64,000 nt of DNA from Syncephalis plumigaleata (taxonomy: Eukaryota > Zoopagomycota > Zoopagomycetes > Zoopagales > Piptocephalidaceae), in the NCBI GenBank assembly GCA_025201365.1, contig JAIXMF010000004.1, forward strand, positions 1,240,001 through 1,304,000, read 5' to 3'. Made by a program: the position numbers and the translations under genes. This document shows, one piece after another, positions 49,506 to 60,164 of this stretch. Position 1 is the first letter of the stretch; every line of letters begins with the position of its first letter. The notes beneath the pieces are model-generated. The model was not told where the DNA came from. It was given only the letters and a program-made list of their open reading frames with translations, and made no database searches.

Positions 49506-50169
49506 ATGGGTAAACGTAAATCAGCACGTAAGCCTGTGGCCAAAGTGCGTCAGAGACTAGATAAACAATTCAGCTGCATCTTTTGTAATCACGAAAAATC
49601 CATCGAAGTTAAACTGTAAGTTGATGATCGTTGCTATTTATTAGTGCTGTATACTTATGAATGAGCATGTCTGCACTGCATCCACTATAGCGATAAAGAG
49701 AGTAAAGTCGGCAATGTAATGTGTCGTGTTTGCTCTGCCAATTGGCAAACATCTATCAATTGTAAGTGGTCATCTAATAGATAACACAGATAAATAGCTA
49801 ACATCAATGATTATAGATTTATCAGAACCGGTAGATGTTTACTCGGAATGGATCGATGCATGCGAGGCTGCACAACAGGAGGATGCACGCGCAAACTACG
49901 ATGAAGACGATCGAGATCGATCAGACTATGGTCGATCAACCAATAGTCGTGGTTATAATGACAATGACGAAGATGACGAGGACAATTCAAGATCGACTAG
50001 TGCAAATCGCCGTAATCGTAATGAAAGAGAGGAGGAAGACGAAGATGAAGAGGAAGATGATCCATGGGGATCTGGTGGAGGTAGTAGAGGTGGCAATACA
50101 AGCAAGGGACGTAATTACGATGACTATGATGATGAAGATGACGAAGAAGATGATGGACTATTTGGATAG
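49506..50169 (+). CDS. ELF1: Transcription elongation factor Elf1
   Basis: Elf1/ELOF1 is a small zinc protein that rides with elongating RNA polymerase II and helps it pass nucleosomes and lesions. Seen: MGKRKSARKPVAKVRQRLDK, then the four-cysteine zinc site FSCIFC ... MCRVCSANWQT, and 'YLSEPVDVYSEWIDACE', all in family order. The tail is an unusually long acidic and Asn/Arg-rich stretch (DEDDEDNSRS, EEEDEDEEEDDPWGSGG, DDYDDEDDEEDDGLFG); yeast has a shorter acidic tail and human ELOF1 lacks it. Three exons with introns at about 49617-49689 and 49761-49815, both joining in frame (KL|DKES, SIN|YLSE). Start fixed by the conserved MGKRK. Confidence 0.97.
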
Positions 50170-50285
50170 TCTATTGTAAAATACCAATAATATCAATATT
50201 AATATCAATATCAGTAATAATAATACGTTGTTCATTCGATGTGGATATTATGCGTTGACATACAATGAAGAATATTTACATTATT

Positions 50286-52343
50286 CTACCAACGACGATG
50301 ATATGTTTCTGTGGTGGTAGTGTAGCGTATCCAACGTTGAGGTGGTGTACTAGTTGCTTGATTAAGTATACGTAGACGTGTTACGGCAAGCGTGGAGCAA
50401 GTGTAGTTGGCAATCTCGAATTCCATCCTAGCGTATATTGTTATTGCAAAAGTTATTACAAACATCTTTGAGTATTCTAGTCTAGCTTATTACCTAATGA
50501 ACTTGAGTTCACTACGAAACGCTTCTTGCCATAATTGATCGAGCAATGCCTATACCATTATAATAAACATACATGAAACAGACAATTAGATAAGATGAGA
50601 AGATTACTAGCATGTATATGTATATTCATGATTACCGTAGTAGTTAATGAACGTTCTGTACTGCCGTGTACATTGGTTATCCGCCATATTAGTCGTGATT
50701 GTTCTCGATCGAAAACAATATGTCGATTTGCTTCAGACAACGCGTCCATTTGGAAGGATGCACTATTAGTTAGGATTAGCGTATGCACTATCATTACTAT
50801 TGTTGCTAACTAACCTAACAACAGCACGCGGTAAAGGAATGATCATTGTACATTGAGTGGCAGTGCGTTCCGAAGTAAAGTCTGCTCGAATTCTAATACG
50901 AATTACAATACGACGCGGATCATCCAACGGTGTCTCTAACAGGGGAATAATTTGAAATGGTACCACAAAATCGTCGGTAATTTGATAGCTAACCATAGTT
51001 CCATGTAATATGAATTAGCAATAAGACAATAAACCTATCTAGCATAATGACTAACTACCTAGCGATGACTAGTTCACCCGCTGGAGCATATAAACTAAGT
51101 GTCTGCTCCTCTTCGAATGCTATTCGTAAAATGTCACATTAGTTAGAATGTAATCATCGCACTTTTTATAGGCAGCACGTACCAACACGATCAACACTAT
51201 CGTGTAGTCGACAATCGCGCAATTGAATTGCACTTGCATCGATACTTTTACCTAAATCTAATCAACACTCGATCAATAGGCATGATCACATTTATATTAA
51301 ACTATATACGTGATACTACACTTACCCGTTGATTGATCCGATGAGGTAGCAATACACAACTTGGGCGATAGCTGTATCTTAAGTAAGGCTCGCCACCAAG
51401 GAAACATCTAGTTTTAATGATACCATCAACGACTGCACGAACTATTTCTCCCTTGATACATGATCATTATCAGTATTGTCCTATTCACTATGTATATATC
51501 GTATATATATATATATAACCTACATCTTCATCAAATATACAATGGATACGCTCGATGATATCCAAATACAAGGCTTCATCGTCAAAGTCATGACTACTCG
51601 TGGATAATGCTGATCTTATGGTGGCTGGTGCCGCTTGACGATTTGGATCATCCTAGTAAACGAGCTAGTTAATTACATGATCACATTTTATCATTTACAT
51701 CTTTATACTTGCAGTGATAAAATGAGATAATTTGGATATAACACTCGATGATGCTGATACTGCTGCTATTGATGTAGACGATGATGACGATGATGACAAC
51801 TGATGTGATGTAAACTGAGACGATAGTGTCGATAATGTCATACGTGTTGGATAGCCATCTGTCTAATGATGACATTGATACCGATTAGAATTGCAATTAT
51901 AGAAATGCTATAACAGATACTCACTAGTGCTTCCTCCAATAGTTCGTATACAAGTGTGTCATGTTTACGTACGAGTGCTTCTTCGGGTGCACCACATACG
52001 CTAACAATAAGTTGACCCAAACGAGTGAGTGTTTCCAATGCTTCAGCCGAGGAAACTGGTCTATCTAGCGAACAACCGCCGATATACAGTTCGCCATAGA
52101 GTATATGAATAAGAAATAGATTATCAACACGATAGATAGGTGGCGTGTCAAGCTTCTCTAGCAGTCGGTCAGTCAATAGAAATAGCGCATCCGACGGTGT
52201 ATCATAACGGTCTTTAAGCGATAAGAGTATAATGGTAAGATATTTATTATACATCGTTGCATTCCTACTTTACGTAATTACTTACAATCCTTACGAACGA
52301 GCGGTGTTCCTTCTTCATTCAGGATGAACACCTGCGAGAACAT
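50286..52343 (-). CDS. AP-4 complex mu subunit
   Basis: AP-4 sorts cargo at the trans-Golgi network; the mu subunit recognises tyrosine-type signals. Seen: the longin-like N-domain MFSQVFILNEEGTPLVRKDY, 'RYDTPSDALFLLTDRLLEKL', then 'HDTLVYELLEEAL' followed across an intron by DGYPTRMTLSTL (equivalent to the VYELLDEVLDYGYVQTT of human AP4M1 as I recall it), a Ser-rich link, 'VLPHRINQ', and the MHD: 'SIDASAIQLRDCRLHDSVDR', 'LSLYAPAGELVIARMVSYQI', TDDFVVPFQIIPLLE, 'TQCTMIIPLPRAV', 'LIWRITNVHGSTERSL', 'MEFEIANYTCSTLAVTRLRI', with the final strand QRWIRYTTTTETY. The APAGEL..MRYQ-ITDD..PF pattern favours AP-4 over AP-1/2/3 mu. About eleven short exons. Start ATG 52343; stop 50286. Confidence 0.85.
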
Positions 52344-52575
52344 GTTTCGCCAATACTAAGAGATACTAGTTGTCTTTGATATATATATATGTATATGTAT
52401 GTATATAGTAGAAGAGGAGAACAAGACGCAATAATAGTAATAATAGTAGTAATAGCAGTAATAAGTACGAATTGAATAAGGCGTGGCGGTGTCTAGATTT
52501 CGTCAACACAAGTGCGTATTCCACAGTTGTTCCATTTCCTTTCCTGTTCCTGTCCACTTGACCGTAATCATCACT
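52344..52575. promoter_or_regulatory. Bidirectional promoter between two adaptor-subunit genes
   Basis: Only 232 bases separate the divergent ATGs of the AP-4 mu and AP-1 sigma genes. It holds a TATATATATGTATATG tract (52379-52400) and an ATAGTAATAATAGTAGTAAT run (52430-52460). A shared promoter is implied by spacing alone. Confidence 0.5.
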
Positions 52576-53421
52576 ATGGCGGTAGGCAATAAGCAAGTCT
52601 CCTATGCCAATAACCTAGTATTAACTGTTGGTTACGTTATATTTCATTGCAATAGATAAATTTCGTTTTGCTTGTAAGTAAACAGGGCAAGGTACGCCTG
52701 GCCAAATGGTATCAAACCTTGTCACTGCGTGATCGTTCCAAGATTATCAAAGATGTCACGCAACTGGTATTAGCTCGTAAACCAAAGATGTGCAATATTC
52801 TTGAGTATAAAGGTGAGCCAAAATGAAGGAGATACACTGATACAGATGCTTACGTAGTATTATTTCGTTTAGATACCAAGATTGTCTATAGACGGTAGGT
52901 TAAATGACGCGCGAGTTTTACTTGTAGCTGTGTATTTACGCTCAAACTATGATACAGCTACGCTAGTCTATTCTTCCTCGCGGGTATTGACCAGGATGAC
53001 AACGAGCTAATTACGCTGGAGATTGTTCATCGATATGTGGAAATATTAGACCGCTACTTTGGCAATGTAAGAAACATGCATACGCTAAGCATGAAATTAT
53101 TCAATCCAATCATTAGTAGATGCTTATAACTACTATTTGTTTATATTGTTACTAGGTATGCGAGCTTGATCTTATATTCAACTTCCAAAAGGTACTTGTT
53201 ACTTCAATAGTCTACTATTATTGTTGTTTATTAGCAATCCAGTAATAATAATCATCATCATGCATTGACTACAGGCTTATTTCGTGTTGGAGGAGTTACT
53301 TGTCACGGGTGAACTACAAGAATCAAGTAAGAAGGCGGTTCTACGAGCGATTAGCCAGCAAGATTCACTTGAGGACACTGAGCGAAGTGAACGACCATGG
53401 ATGGAGTTTGCCACATCCTAG
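52576..53421 (+). CDS. APS1: AP-1 complex sigma subunit
   Basis: The small sigma subunit of the clathrin adaptor AP-1 at the trans-Golgi network and endosomes. Seen: [20 protein letters not shown], '[20 protein letters not shown]', [20 protein letters not shown], '[20 protein letters not shown]', [20 protein letters not shown], '[20 protein letters not shown]'. 'ARKPKMC' and 'ELITLEVIHRYVE' are hallmarks of AP-1 sigma rather than AP-2, 3 or 4. The first coding exon is only six bases, ATG GCG (52576-52581), followed by an intron to 52655, so the protein starts MAINFVLL. Introns then fall near 52813-52872, 52893-52959, 53067-53155 and 53192-53273. Stop 53419-53421. Confidence 0.95.
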
Positions 53422-53790
53422 GGAACTATTAGCGTGAATCATTCATATCTATATTTACTGTATCACGCGCACGCACGCACGTACGCACGCTGAACGTGAT
53501 CGCCATTTCATCCATGCCATTGCTATTGTGCAATAAACGTAACAATTTATCGTTTCATTCCGTGAAACCTGTGGCGTCTGTTGTAACACGGTTGCTCACC
53601 AGTGTAATCAATCACGGTCATCGCTTAAACCGTAGTGTTTCAGTGCCCACGTAAACTGTTGATATCTCTTCAAGCCTACTTCAACTGATCGATTACGCTT
53701 TTCTTTATCTCTCTTTTCTAACTGACTGACTGATTGACTGACTGACTGACTGATTGATATCTAACGCACACTCCTCTTATTGTCTACACA
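53422..53790. other. Intergenic with tandem CTGA repeat
   Basis: About 370 bases. CACGCACGCACGTACGC at about 53466-53490 and a CTGA/TTGA tandem run at 53721-53757 directly upstream of the next ATG. I looked for a tRNA or snoRNA at 53560-53650 and did not find one I could support. Confidence 0.45.
53721..53757 (+). repeat. CTGA tetranucleotide tandem repeat
   Basis: About nine units of CTGA, two of them varied to TTGA, ending 33 bases before the ATG at 53791. It lies in the probable 5' leader of that gene. Confidence 0.85.
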
Positions 53791-54567
53791 ATGGAAAACG
53801 TTTATTGTGGTGATAAAGATGACGCGCCTAGCGAATGTCTTCGGTGTAAGGAGACAGTAACCACTGCAGGTGGAGCACGACACATTCGATGCGAAATCCT
53901 ATGGAATGGACGTCCGTTACCACGTCACTCGACGTTAAGCAACGAGCGAGGCGGTGGAAACAATCAACAACAACAACAGGAAAGTCGGGATAACTCCTCA
54001 GATAGTACGGCAAAGGAGCAGTCATCCGAGCATGCATCATGCCGTATACAAGTTGTCCAAGCAATACATCATGGCGATAATAATCCCATTGCATTCGATC
54101 GTAAGTGCATCGTTTGTTACGAACTGCCTATAAAACTTGAATGATGGTTGAATAACTAACAATAACCATCATTATAGAAGAATCAGCTGATCGAAAGCAA
54201 AGGTGCCATATGGTCTCTGATGAGCAGTGCACATATTAATCGGTATAAAGTATCGTATGATGGCAGATTAGTGGTAACAGAGCTGCATCAAGCCATAATA
54301 AAGAATGTGATGAAATTTAACAATTGTGACTTGGTTACTATTCCAATTTCACTAGTTGCATACTTTGCCGAAAACCAACTACATACCGTGCTAATGATAC
54401 GCACGGATGTTGTGTACAGTGTGCTAAGCCACTTCTCGGGTATTGTGTTGGTAAAGGAAAGGGGTAACAGGCCATGTTTTAAATCAGGTTTACAGTTGCA
54501 TACGGCGCTGCATATTCTATCTGAATGGCAAGCGTGTAGAATAGAATATAACGGTACGAAGGAATAG
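53791..54567 (+). CDS. Unidentified protein with CxxC pair, frame uncertain
   Basis: Seen: exon 1 encodes MENVYCGDKDDAPSECLRCK, with CLRC as a possible metal or disulfide pair, then a Q/S-rich link (NNQQQQQESRDNSSDS) and 'CRIQVVQAIHHGDNNPIAFD'. After an intron (about 54101-54178) comes an alpha/beta-looking region: 'NQLIESKGAIWSLMSSAHIN', RYKVSYDGRLVVTELHQAII, 'NNCDLVTIPISLVAYFAENQ', 'HFSGIVLVKERGNRPCFKSG', ending EWQACRIEYNGTKE. The exon 1 end and exon 2 start do not agree in phase by one base, either because a base is missing or because the splice sites differ. I recognise no family. It sits 101 bases upstream of the 7TM gene on the same strand. Confidence 0.5.
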
Positions 54568-54668
54568 GAAACTTGGAATGGGCCATCACATTTGTTCCAT
54601 GTTGTCGTTCGTTTATTTCCAATATTTTTACTACATTTTATTTTTATTAACAGCGTATTATTTTACTA

Positions 54669-55660
54669 ATGCCCATAATCGATTACAACAATCCAAATCA
54701 TACAGAATGGATGGCGCATGCCGATCAATTTTGGGGTATTCCACTACATCCACTCGGTGAAATCAACGCACTTGATTTCCTGATAATAAATAGTACAACG
54801 CAAGAGGAATTCAGTAGATTCAATGGTTACAGACTGCAAATTGTAATGCTTACAGTTGTATTCCTATTAGAAATCCGTAATCTTGGACTGGCACTTATGA
54901 TGGCAATGAGCCGTCCCAAAGCCCTGGTATCATGGTGTTGCCTAGTGCCTAGTATATTTAATGCGTCAACAACAACCATCTGCCACCTTTTAACCCTAGG
55001 CTACTACAGCAACTGCCGACAAGTTATATGGCTAGTGTTGGTACTTACATCCATTTCTAATATTTGTAACAGTACGATGCTATTGCAAAAAGCGTATATC
55101 GCCTTACAAAAGAAGAAGTGGATGATTTATGCTGGTATCATTCCAATACTCTCCTTCTTGTCCTATCCTGTTGTTCTTATCTCTACATCGTTTATCATTA
55201 TAACACCAGATGGTGGATGTGTGATCTATTATCCCTACTATTCAATTTGGCTTTTCATTGCAATCACACTGCCACTTAGCACTGCATTATCCAGTGTTTT
55301 CTGTTATGTTGCCGTAAAACAGTATCTTCAGTATGAGTCGGAGGCATGGAAGCGACTGGCACAGGAAGGACTTTATGCAATGTGCTCTGCAGCATTATGC
55401 AACGCCATTTGCGGCATCATCATTGCCACTCAAGCAATCGGATCAATATCGGACACGTGCTCAGTTGTAGCATGGTAAGAGGCAAAGTTGCAAACTATTA
55501 AAGCATGCTAACCGTTCAATTCACTAGTGTTATCATCAATACCGTCCTTATAAATCATTGTTATAGTATGCGTAAAATCAAGGATCTATCCAATCAACTG
55601 GACACTAGTCATATATTTTATCCCATTGAGATTAAAACGTCCACACCTATAGATGACTAA
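54669..55660 (+). CDS. Seven-transmembrane protein, receptor-like
   Basis: Seen: a short N-terminus (MPIIDYNNPNHTEWMAHADQ) with possible glycosylation sites (NHT, INSTT), then about seven hydrophobic helices: 'LQIVMLTVVFLLEIRNLGLA', 'ALVSWCCLVPSIFNAST', 'VIWLVLVLTSISNICNSTML', 'WMIYAGIIPILSFLSYPVVL', 'SIWLFIAITLPLSTALSSVF', 'ALCNAICGIIIATQAIGS', and after one intron (about 55476-55528) 'CVIINTVLINHCYSM', with a charged cytosolic tail 'KIKDLSNQLDTSHIF'. The topology suits a GPCR-like receptor. I see no DRY or NPxxY motif and cannot place it in a fungal receptor class. Frame is intact. The start is the ATG at 54669. Confidence 0.75.
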
Positions 55661-55893
55661 AATGGATAGCTCTATATTAATAGTATAAAAATGCAAAACC
55701 AGTAAATGAATTGAAGCGTACAGAAATATACGATTGATACAAATAGAATGAGATTATTAGGTAAGGAGACGTGAAAGTTCGTGTGTGCGTGTCTGTCATT
55801 ATCATCCTTCCTCACTCTTTCCTTTTAATAGACGTGTTTTTTTCGATTTAATTTTTCATTAACGACTCGTGTCATTGACTACTAACATCCAGC

Positions 55894-58519
55894 ATGCACA
55901 TACTTCATGTGGCGGAGAAACCTGCCATTGCCAAATCTATTGCACAGATCCTGTCCAAGGGTGACATGCGAATGGTAAGCTGGCACTGCGATAAACACGT
56001 ATATAATAGTGACACTTATCTTGATATTAGGAGCAAAGTTGTGCTAAATACAACAAGAACTACTGCTTCAAGTATCGGATAGGAACGCAACTACACGATA
56101 TGGTGGTGACATCGGTGCTAGGACACCTTACGGAGGACGACTTTCCCGCAGAGTATCGACAATGGTCTAATTGGCCACCGGCCATATTGTTTGAAGCACC
56201 TATACAGCGTACCATTTCAAAAGTAAGTGCCGACTAATCACTCGCGACACGTTATCGCCTCCTAATACATCGATGACAGAATATGAAGGATGTCCATAAG
56301 AATCTGTTGAATAAATCACGATACGCGGTAGAGTTGTATCTATGGACGGATTGCGATCGAGAAGGCGAGAATATAGCCTATGAAATTGCGCAAGCATGTC
56401 GCCAAGCAATGCTCGCTTAGTACTACGTAGACCGCGTTTCTCGGTAATTAACAGTAGGTTAGTCATCCTAAATGTGAATAATAATAGTATTAAGATGATT
56501 GAGAAACTAACGCACACATACACACACACATGCCATGATAGAGACATTAATCGGGCGTGTCAGTCGCCGCATGAACTCGATATGCGACTTGTACACGCCG
56601 TAGATACGCGTCGTGAACTTGATCTACGTATCGGCGCAATATTTACTCGTTTTCAAACAATGCGATTTCAACGACGATTCCCCTTGCTTGGTAAACGCGT
56701 CATTAGCTATGGTAATACATTGTCGTACACTTGATGAAGGAGTAGCACTGACTCTAATGGTATCCCATTAACAATTAGGCGGTTGTCAATTTCCTACACT
56801 TGGTTTTGTGGTGGATCGATTTCTAAAGGTGGAGAACTTTGTACCGCAAACCTTTTGGAAAATTGAAGTGCGCGTCGAACGTGATGATGCGCAGGTCAAC
56901 TTTCTATGGCGTCGTGTTCATCTATTCGATCGACTCTCCTGTATGGTGCTTTATGAGGAATGCGTCGAAACACCGGTAGCCACTGTAGTATCGGTACGAT
57001 CACGCGCAACATCTAAATGGTAATGCAAAGGGAAACGATATCGAAAGCCATTACTCCTCATCAATGCTTACTGATGCGTATATATATATATATATATTTG
57101 TACAGGAAACCATTACCATTAACTACGGTGGAATTGCAAAAGAGTGCCACTCGCTTTCTAAACATGTCATCTGATCAGGCAATGGCCGTGAGTACATGAA
57201 CAGTTGCTAGCTGTTGCTGTTGTTATTACTAAACTACATTCATATTAGGCGGCTGAATCACTCTACATTCGCGGTCTTATTAGCTATCCTCGTACGGAGA
57301 CTAATCGATTCGACAAGTCATTTCCATTCAATACAATGATCGAAAGACAAGTTAACGACGCGTCATGGGGTTCATTTGCTCAAAAGTAGGTGGTACTCGA
57401 TAGTCATAGCGTGTAGGCACATCATTACATCATTAATAGAATACAAAAATGAATACAGCTTACTAAACGGTGGCTTCCATGCACCACGACAAGGCAAGGA
57501 TGACGATAAAGCCCATCCGCCCATTCATCCTACTGGACATGCCACCGATATGAATCAACACGAGAAGAGTGTATTCGAATTTGTTACACGTCGATTTCTC
57601 GCATGTTGCGCCGATGATGCTCGTGGTCGTGAAACACGCGTTGAAATCAATATTAGCGGTGAAGTATTCTGGACCAAAGGTAAGCTAATACAACAGTATT
57701 ACTACTATTATAATACATATATACTAATAGTAATAACTGCTATAGGCCTTATTGTTGATGCGAGAAACTATCTTGATGTCTACAAGTATGAACGATGGAA
57801 TACTCGCGTTATTCCCAATTTTCAACAAGGCGAAACATTCATACCGAATGAGCTTATGATGACAGAAGGTCGAACTAGTGCACCCAGTTTATTACGTGAG
57901 GCCGATCTTATCGCTATGATGGATGCCAATGGCATTGGTATGGGATCAGCAATGAAGTGTACACATTAACATCCATGTAGTAGTAGTACTAACAACAATC
58001 TTGATGTGCTTATTAGGTACGGATGCAACAATACATGAACATATCAAGAAGATCATTGAACGTGAATACGTGTTCAAGCAGAATGGCTACTTTTACCCAT
58101 CTACACTGGGTATTGGCCTGGTACGCGGTTATGATCGTATCGATCTTGAACACTCATTAACCAAACCATTGCTACGTCGTCAGGTGTGTGTAGATTAAGA
58201 TCAACCGGTATTATCATTGCGTAGTTGAATAGTCATTAAACAATTACTACTTGACTAGATGGAACAAGACTTGAAGTTAATATGCGAGGGAAGCCGTCAT
58301 CGTGAACAAGTGATCCAAGCAACCCTAAACAATTATCAACAAATGTTTGAACGGACCCATAGAAATGCAGCGATATTGGAAGAGGTAAAAGTAGACATGA
58401 ACCTGCTTAATAGAAGAAGAATAGACTACTAATCGACATGTCTCTATGATTGCTGCTGTTATTGTTGTTGTTGAATCCTATAGGAATTGAATCGTTATCT
58501 AGGCAATAATCCTTCGTAG
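55894..58519 (+). CDS. TOP3: DNA topoisomerase III (Top3)
   Basis: Type IA topoisomerase that with Sgs1/BLM and Rmi1 dissolves double Holliday junctions. Seen: the TOPRIM start MHILHVAEKPAIAKSIAQIL, 'YNKNYCFKYRIGTQLHDMVV', 'TSVLGHLTEDDF', 'LYLWTDCDREGENIAYEIAQ' (the acidic DxD TOPRIM motif), 'RELDLRIGAIFTRFQTMRFQ', 'FPTLGFVVDRFLKVENFVPQ', and the active tyrosine in GLISYPRTETNRF. Later 'DDKAHPPIHPTGHATDM', 'MMTEGRTSAPSLLREADLIA', 'YFYPSTLGIGLVRGYD'. It ends 'YLGNNPS' without the C-terminal zinc-finger/GRF domains of animal TOP3A, as in yeast. About ten exons. A frame break at about 56405 within CRQANARL needs one extra base (probably AAA read as AA); the following join to about 56541 is also uncertain. 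Confidence 0.95.
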
Positions 58520-58621
58520 TTTATTATTATTATCATGCTATCATCTACATTGTACATTCTTTCTTGCTATTCTATTTCAATTAATTGATGCTTTTCTTTC
58601 TCTCTCCTTCGTATAATGAAA

Positions 58622-58882
58622 CTATGGCGATTTACGTTTTGCTTTTGATTTTGGTGTGGTTGCCTTGACTGTAGCAATAAATAGTTGAATATCATCCTCC
58701 TTGAATGGGAATGGACACTATATACATGTATATCAATGTCGTTAGTAGTGACAAGCTAGTAACGAGTAAGCCTAGTAGAACGAATAGTTTACCTGAACAT
58801 TGCTACACATGGTAAATCGTACGTCCAAGTGAACATGCGCAGCCAACAAGGGAGACTGACACACCGGACAACGAGGTTCCAT
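58622..58882 (-). CDS. Small zinc-binding protein, CPVC type
   Basis: Seen: MEPRCPVCQSPLLAAHVHLD, VRFTMCSNVQ, and after an intron (about 58790-58720) CPFPFKEDDIQLFIATVKAT, ending in a basic tail (TPKSKAKRKSP). About 63 residues with two cysteine pairs, CPVC and CSNVQC, which look like a four-Cys zinc ribbon. The basic tail could be a nuclear signal. A longer frame from 58993 adds a leucine-run TM segment encoded by a repeat in the upstream region; I choose the ATG at 58882. I do not recognise the family. Convergent with TOP3, about 100 bases between the stops. Confidence 0.65.
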
Positions 58883-59141
58883 AGTAATAACTGAACTAAT
58901 CAATATGTCGTAAGAAAGTAACAACAACAGTAGTAATAGTAATAGTAATATAGTTGTTGTAAGTGTGATGGTTTGAAAATGGACTCTTGCCAATATGAAA
59001 AGAGTTGCAATATCATCGCCTCACATTAGGAAGAAAAAAAGGATTTTCTCGTTTCTTCACCGTTCCACTCGTTCTATTCCCCTTTCGTTTTCTTCCGTTT
59101 GTTTGATCATTTCCCCGGTTGTTGACGTGCACCCTTCCAGC

Positions 59142-59690
59142 ATGAACTATAGCAGTCTCCGACCCGCTGGCCACGCGCTTATGCGTACGGTACAACGACA
59201 AGCTCGTCCATTTGCTCCACGAATCTTGCCAGCAATGGCGGCACGTTGGTACGCATCAGCAGGTGGCTTATCTAGCGAGGAAATCACCGATCGTATCCTA
59301 CATGTAGTCAAGGCATTCGAAGGCATTAACGTTGATGCAGTACGTATTCATTTTTCTCCCTAAGATGACGCGTTGATAAATAATTATCTATGGCAACGAG
59401 AACTACATACTATACGATCGATGGTGTTGCCATGAGTGATTATATCATTCTTTTATTGTTGATGACGCGTCCAATACTTTATAACAATGCTAATAATGTC
59501 TAATAATGAATAGGTCAAGCCAACCGCTTCATTTAGCGAGGATCTTAAGCTCGACAGTTTGGACACGGTAGAACTAGTCATGCAAATTGAAAATGAATTT
59601 GCCATCGAGATATCCGACGAGGATGCCGACAACATCAAGACAGTGGGTCAAGCCATCGAGTATGTTGCTAAGCGTGACGATGCCTCTTAA
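59142..59690 (+). CDS. ACP1: Mitochondrial acyl carrier protein
   Basis: Carries growing acyl chains in mitochondrial fatty acid and lipoate synthesis, and is also a structural subunit of complex I and a partner of LYR proteins in iron-sulfur assembly. Seen: a mitochondrial presequence rich in R, A and S ([20 protein letters not shown], '[18 protein letters not shown]'), then '[20 protein letters not shown]', and the phosphopantetheine site [18 protein letters not shown] with its serine, '[20 protein letters not shown]'. Two exons with a 174-base intron at 59340-59513, the longest in the window that I can define. The MNYSS start is the first in-frame ATG; the presequence favours it. Frame intact. 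Confidence 0.96.
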
Positions 59691-60164
59691 TTCCACTTTC
59701 AATGAAGTCTGACTACTATTACAATTATGGCAAATGTAATGTATACATGTAGCGATATTGTCTCTATAATAGTAATGATTTACAAATGGTTCATTATTCC
59801 AAAAGGCATTGTCTATATACCAATAAGATAGAGGGATGACATTGATGATGTCAAGATGTATAGATATTGTTTATTTTCATTGAGTAGCTGGTATAGAACA
59901 ACAAATAGATGATGACGAGCAGCTAGTGTGATGCTGCTACACACACATACACTATTTGCGTAATTTATTCTCACAGAATATATGCATATATCTCAGATCA
60001 ATCCTGTATGATCCTATAGGCGGAGTCTACAATACAATAGAAAGCGCACTAGTGTATGTGAGTGTTTTCAATGTTGTCTCCGTAATACGTCTAGTTCTTT
60101 CACTTGCTCATCGTCTTTGTTCTCCTCTTTTATTCGTGTGTCATTGCCGTCATTCCACTGTAAT
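59691..60164. other. Intergenic, nothing recognised
   Basis: About 470 bases between co-directional ACP1 and BCY1. The right part (60090-60160) is CTTT/TTCT-rich, as expected of a leader. The 59956-60168 frame has no motif. Confidence 0.4.

Noticed and set aside
53560-53650. Possible tRNA or snoRNA near 53.6 kb
   Set aside because: I could not form a cloverleaf with T and anticodon arms, nor find C/D or H/ACA boxes with confidence.
10953-56420. Programmed -1 frameshifting as the explanation of the ten frame breaks
   Set aside because: There is no shared slippery site or downstream structure, and the genes are unrelated; assembly deletions are simpler. Left open as a check.
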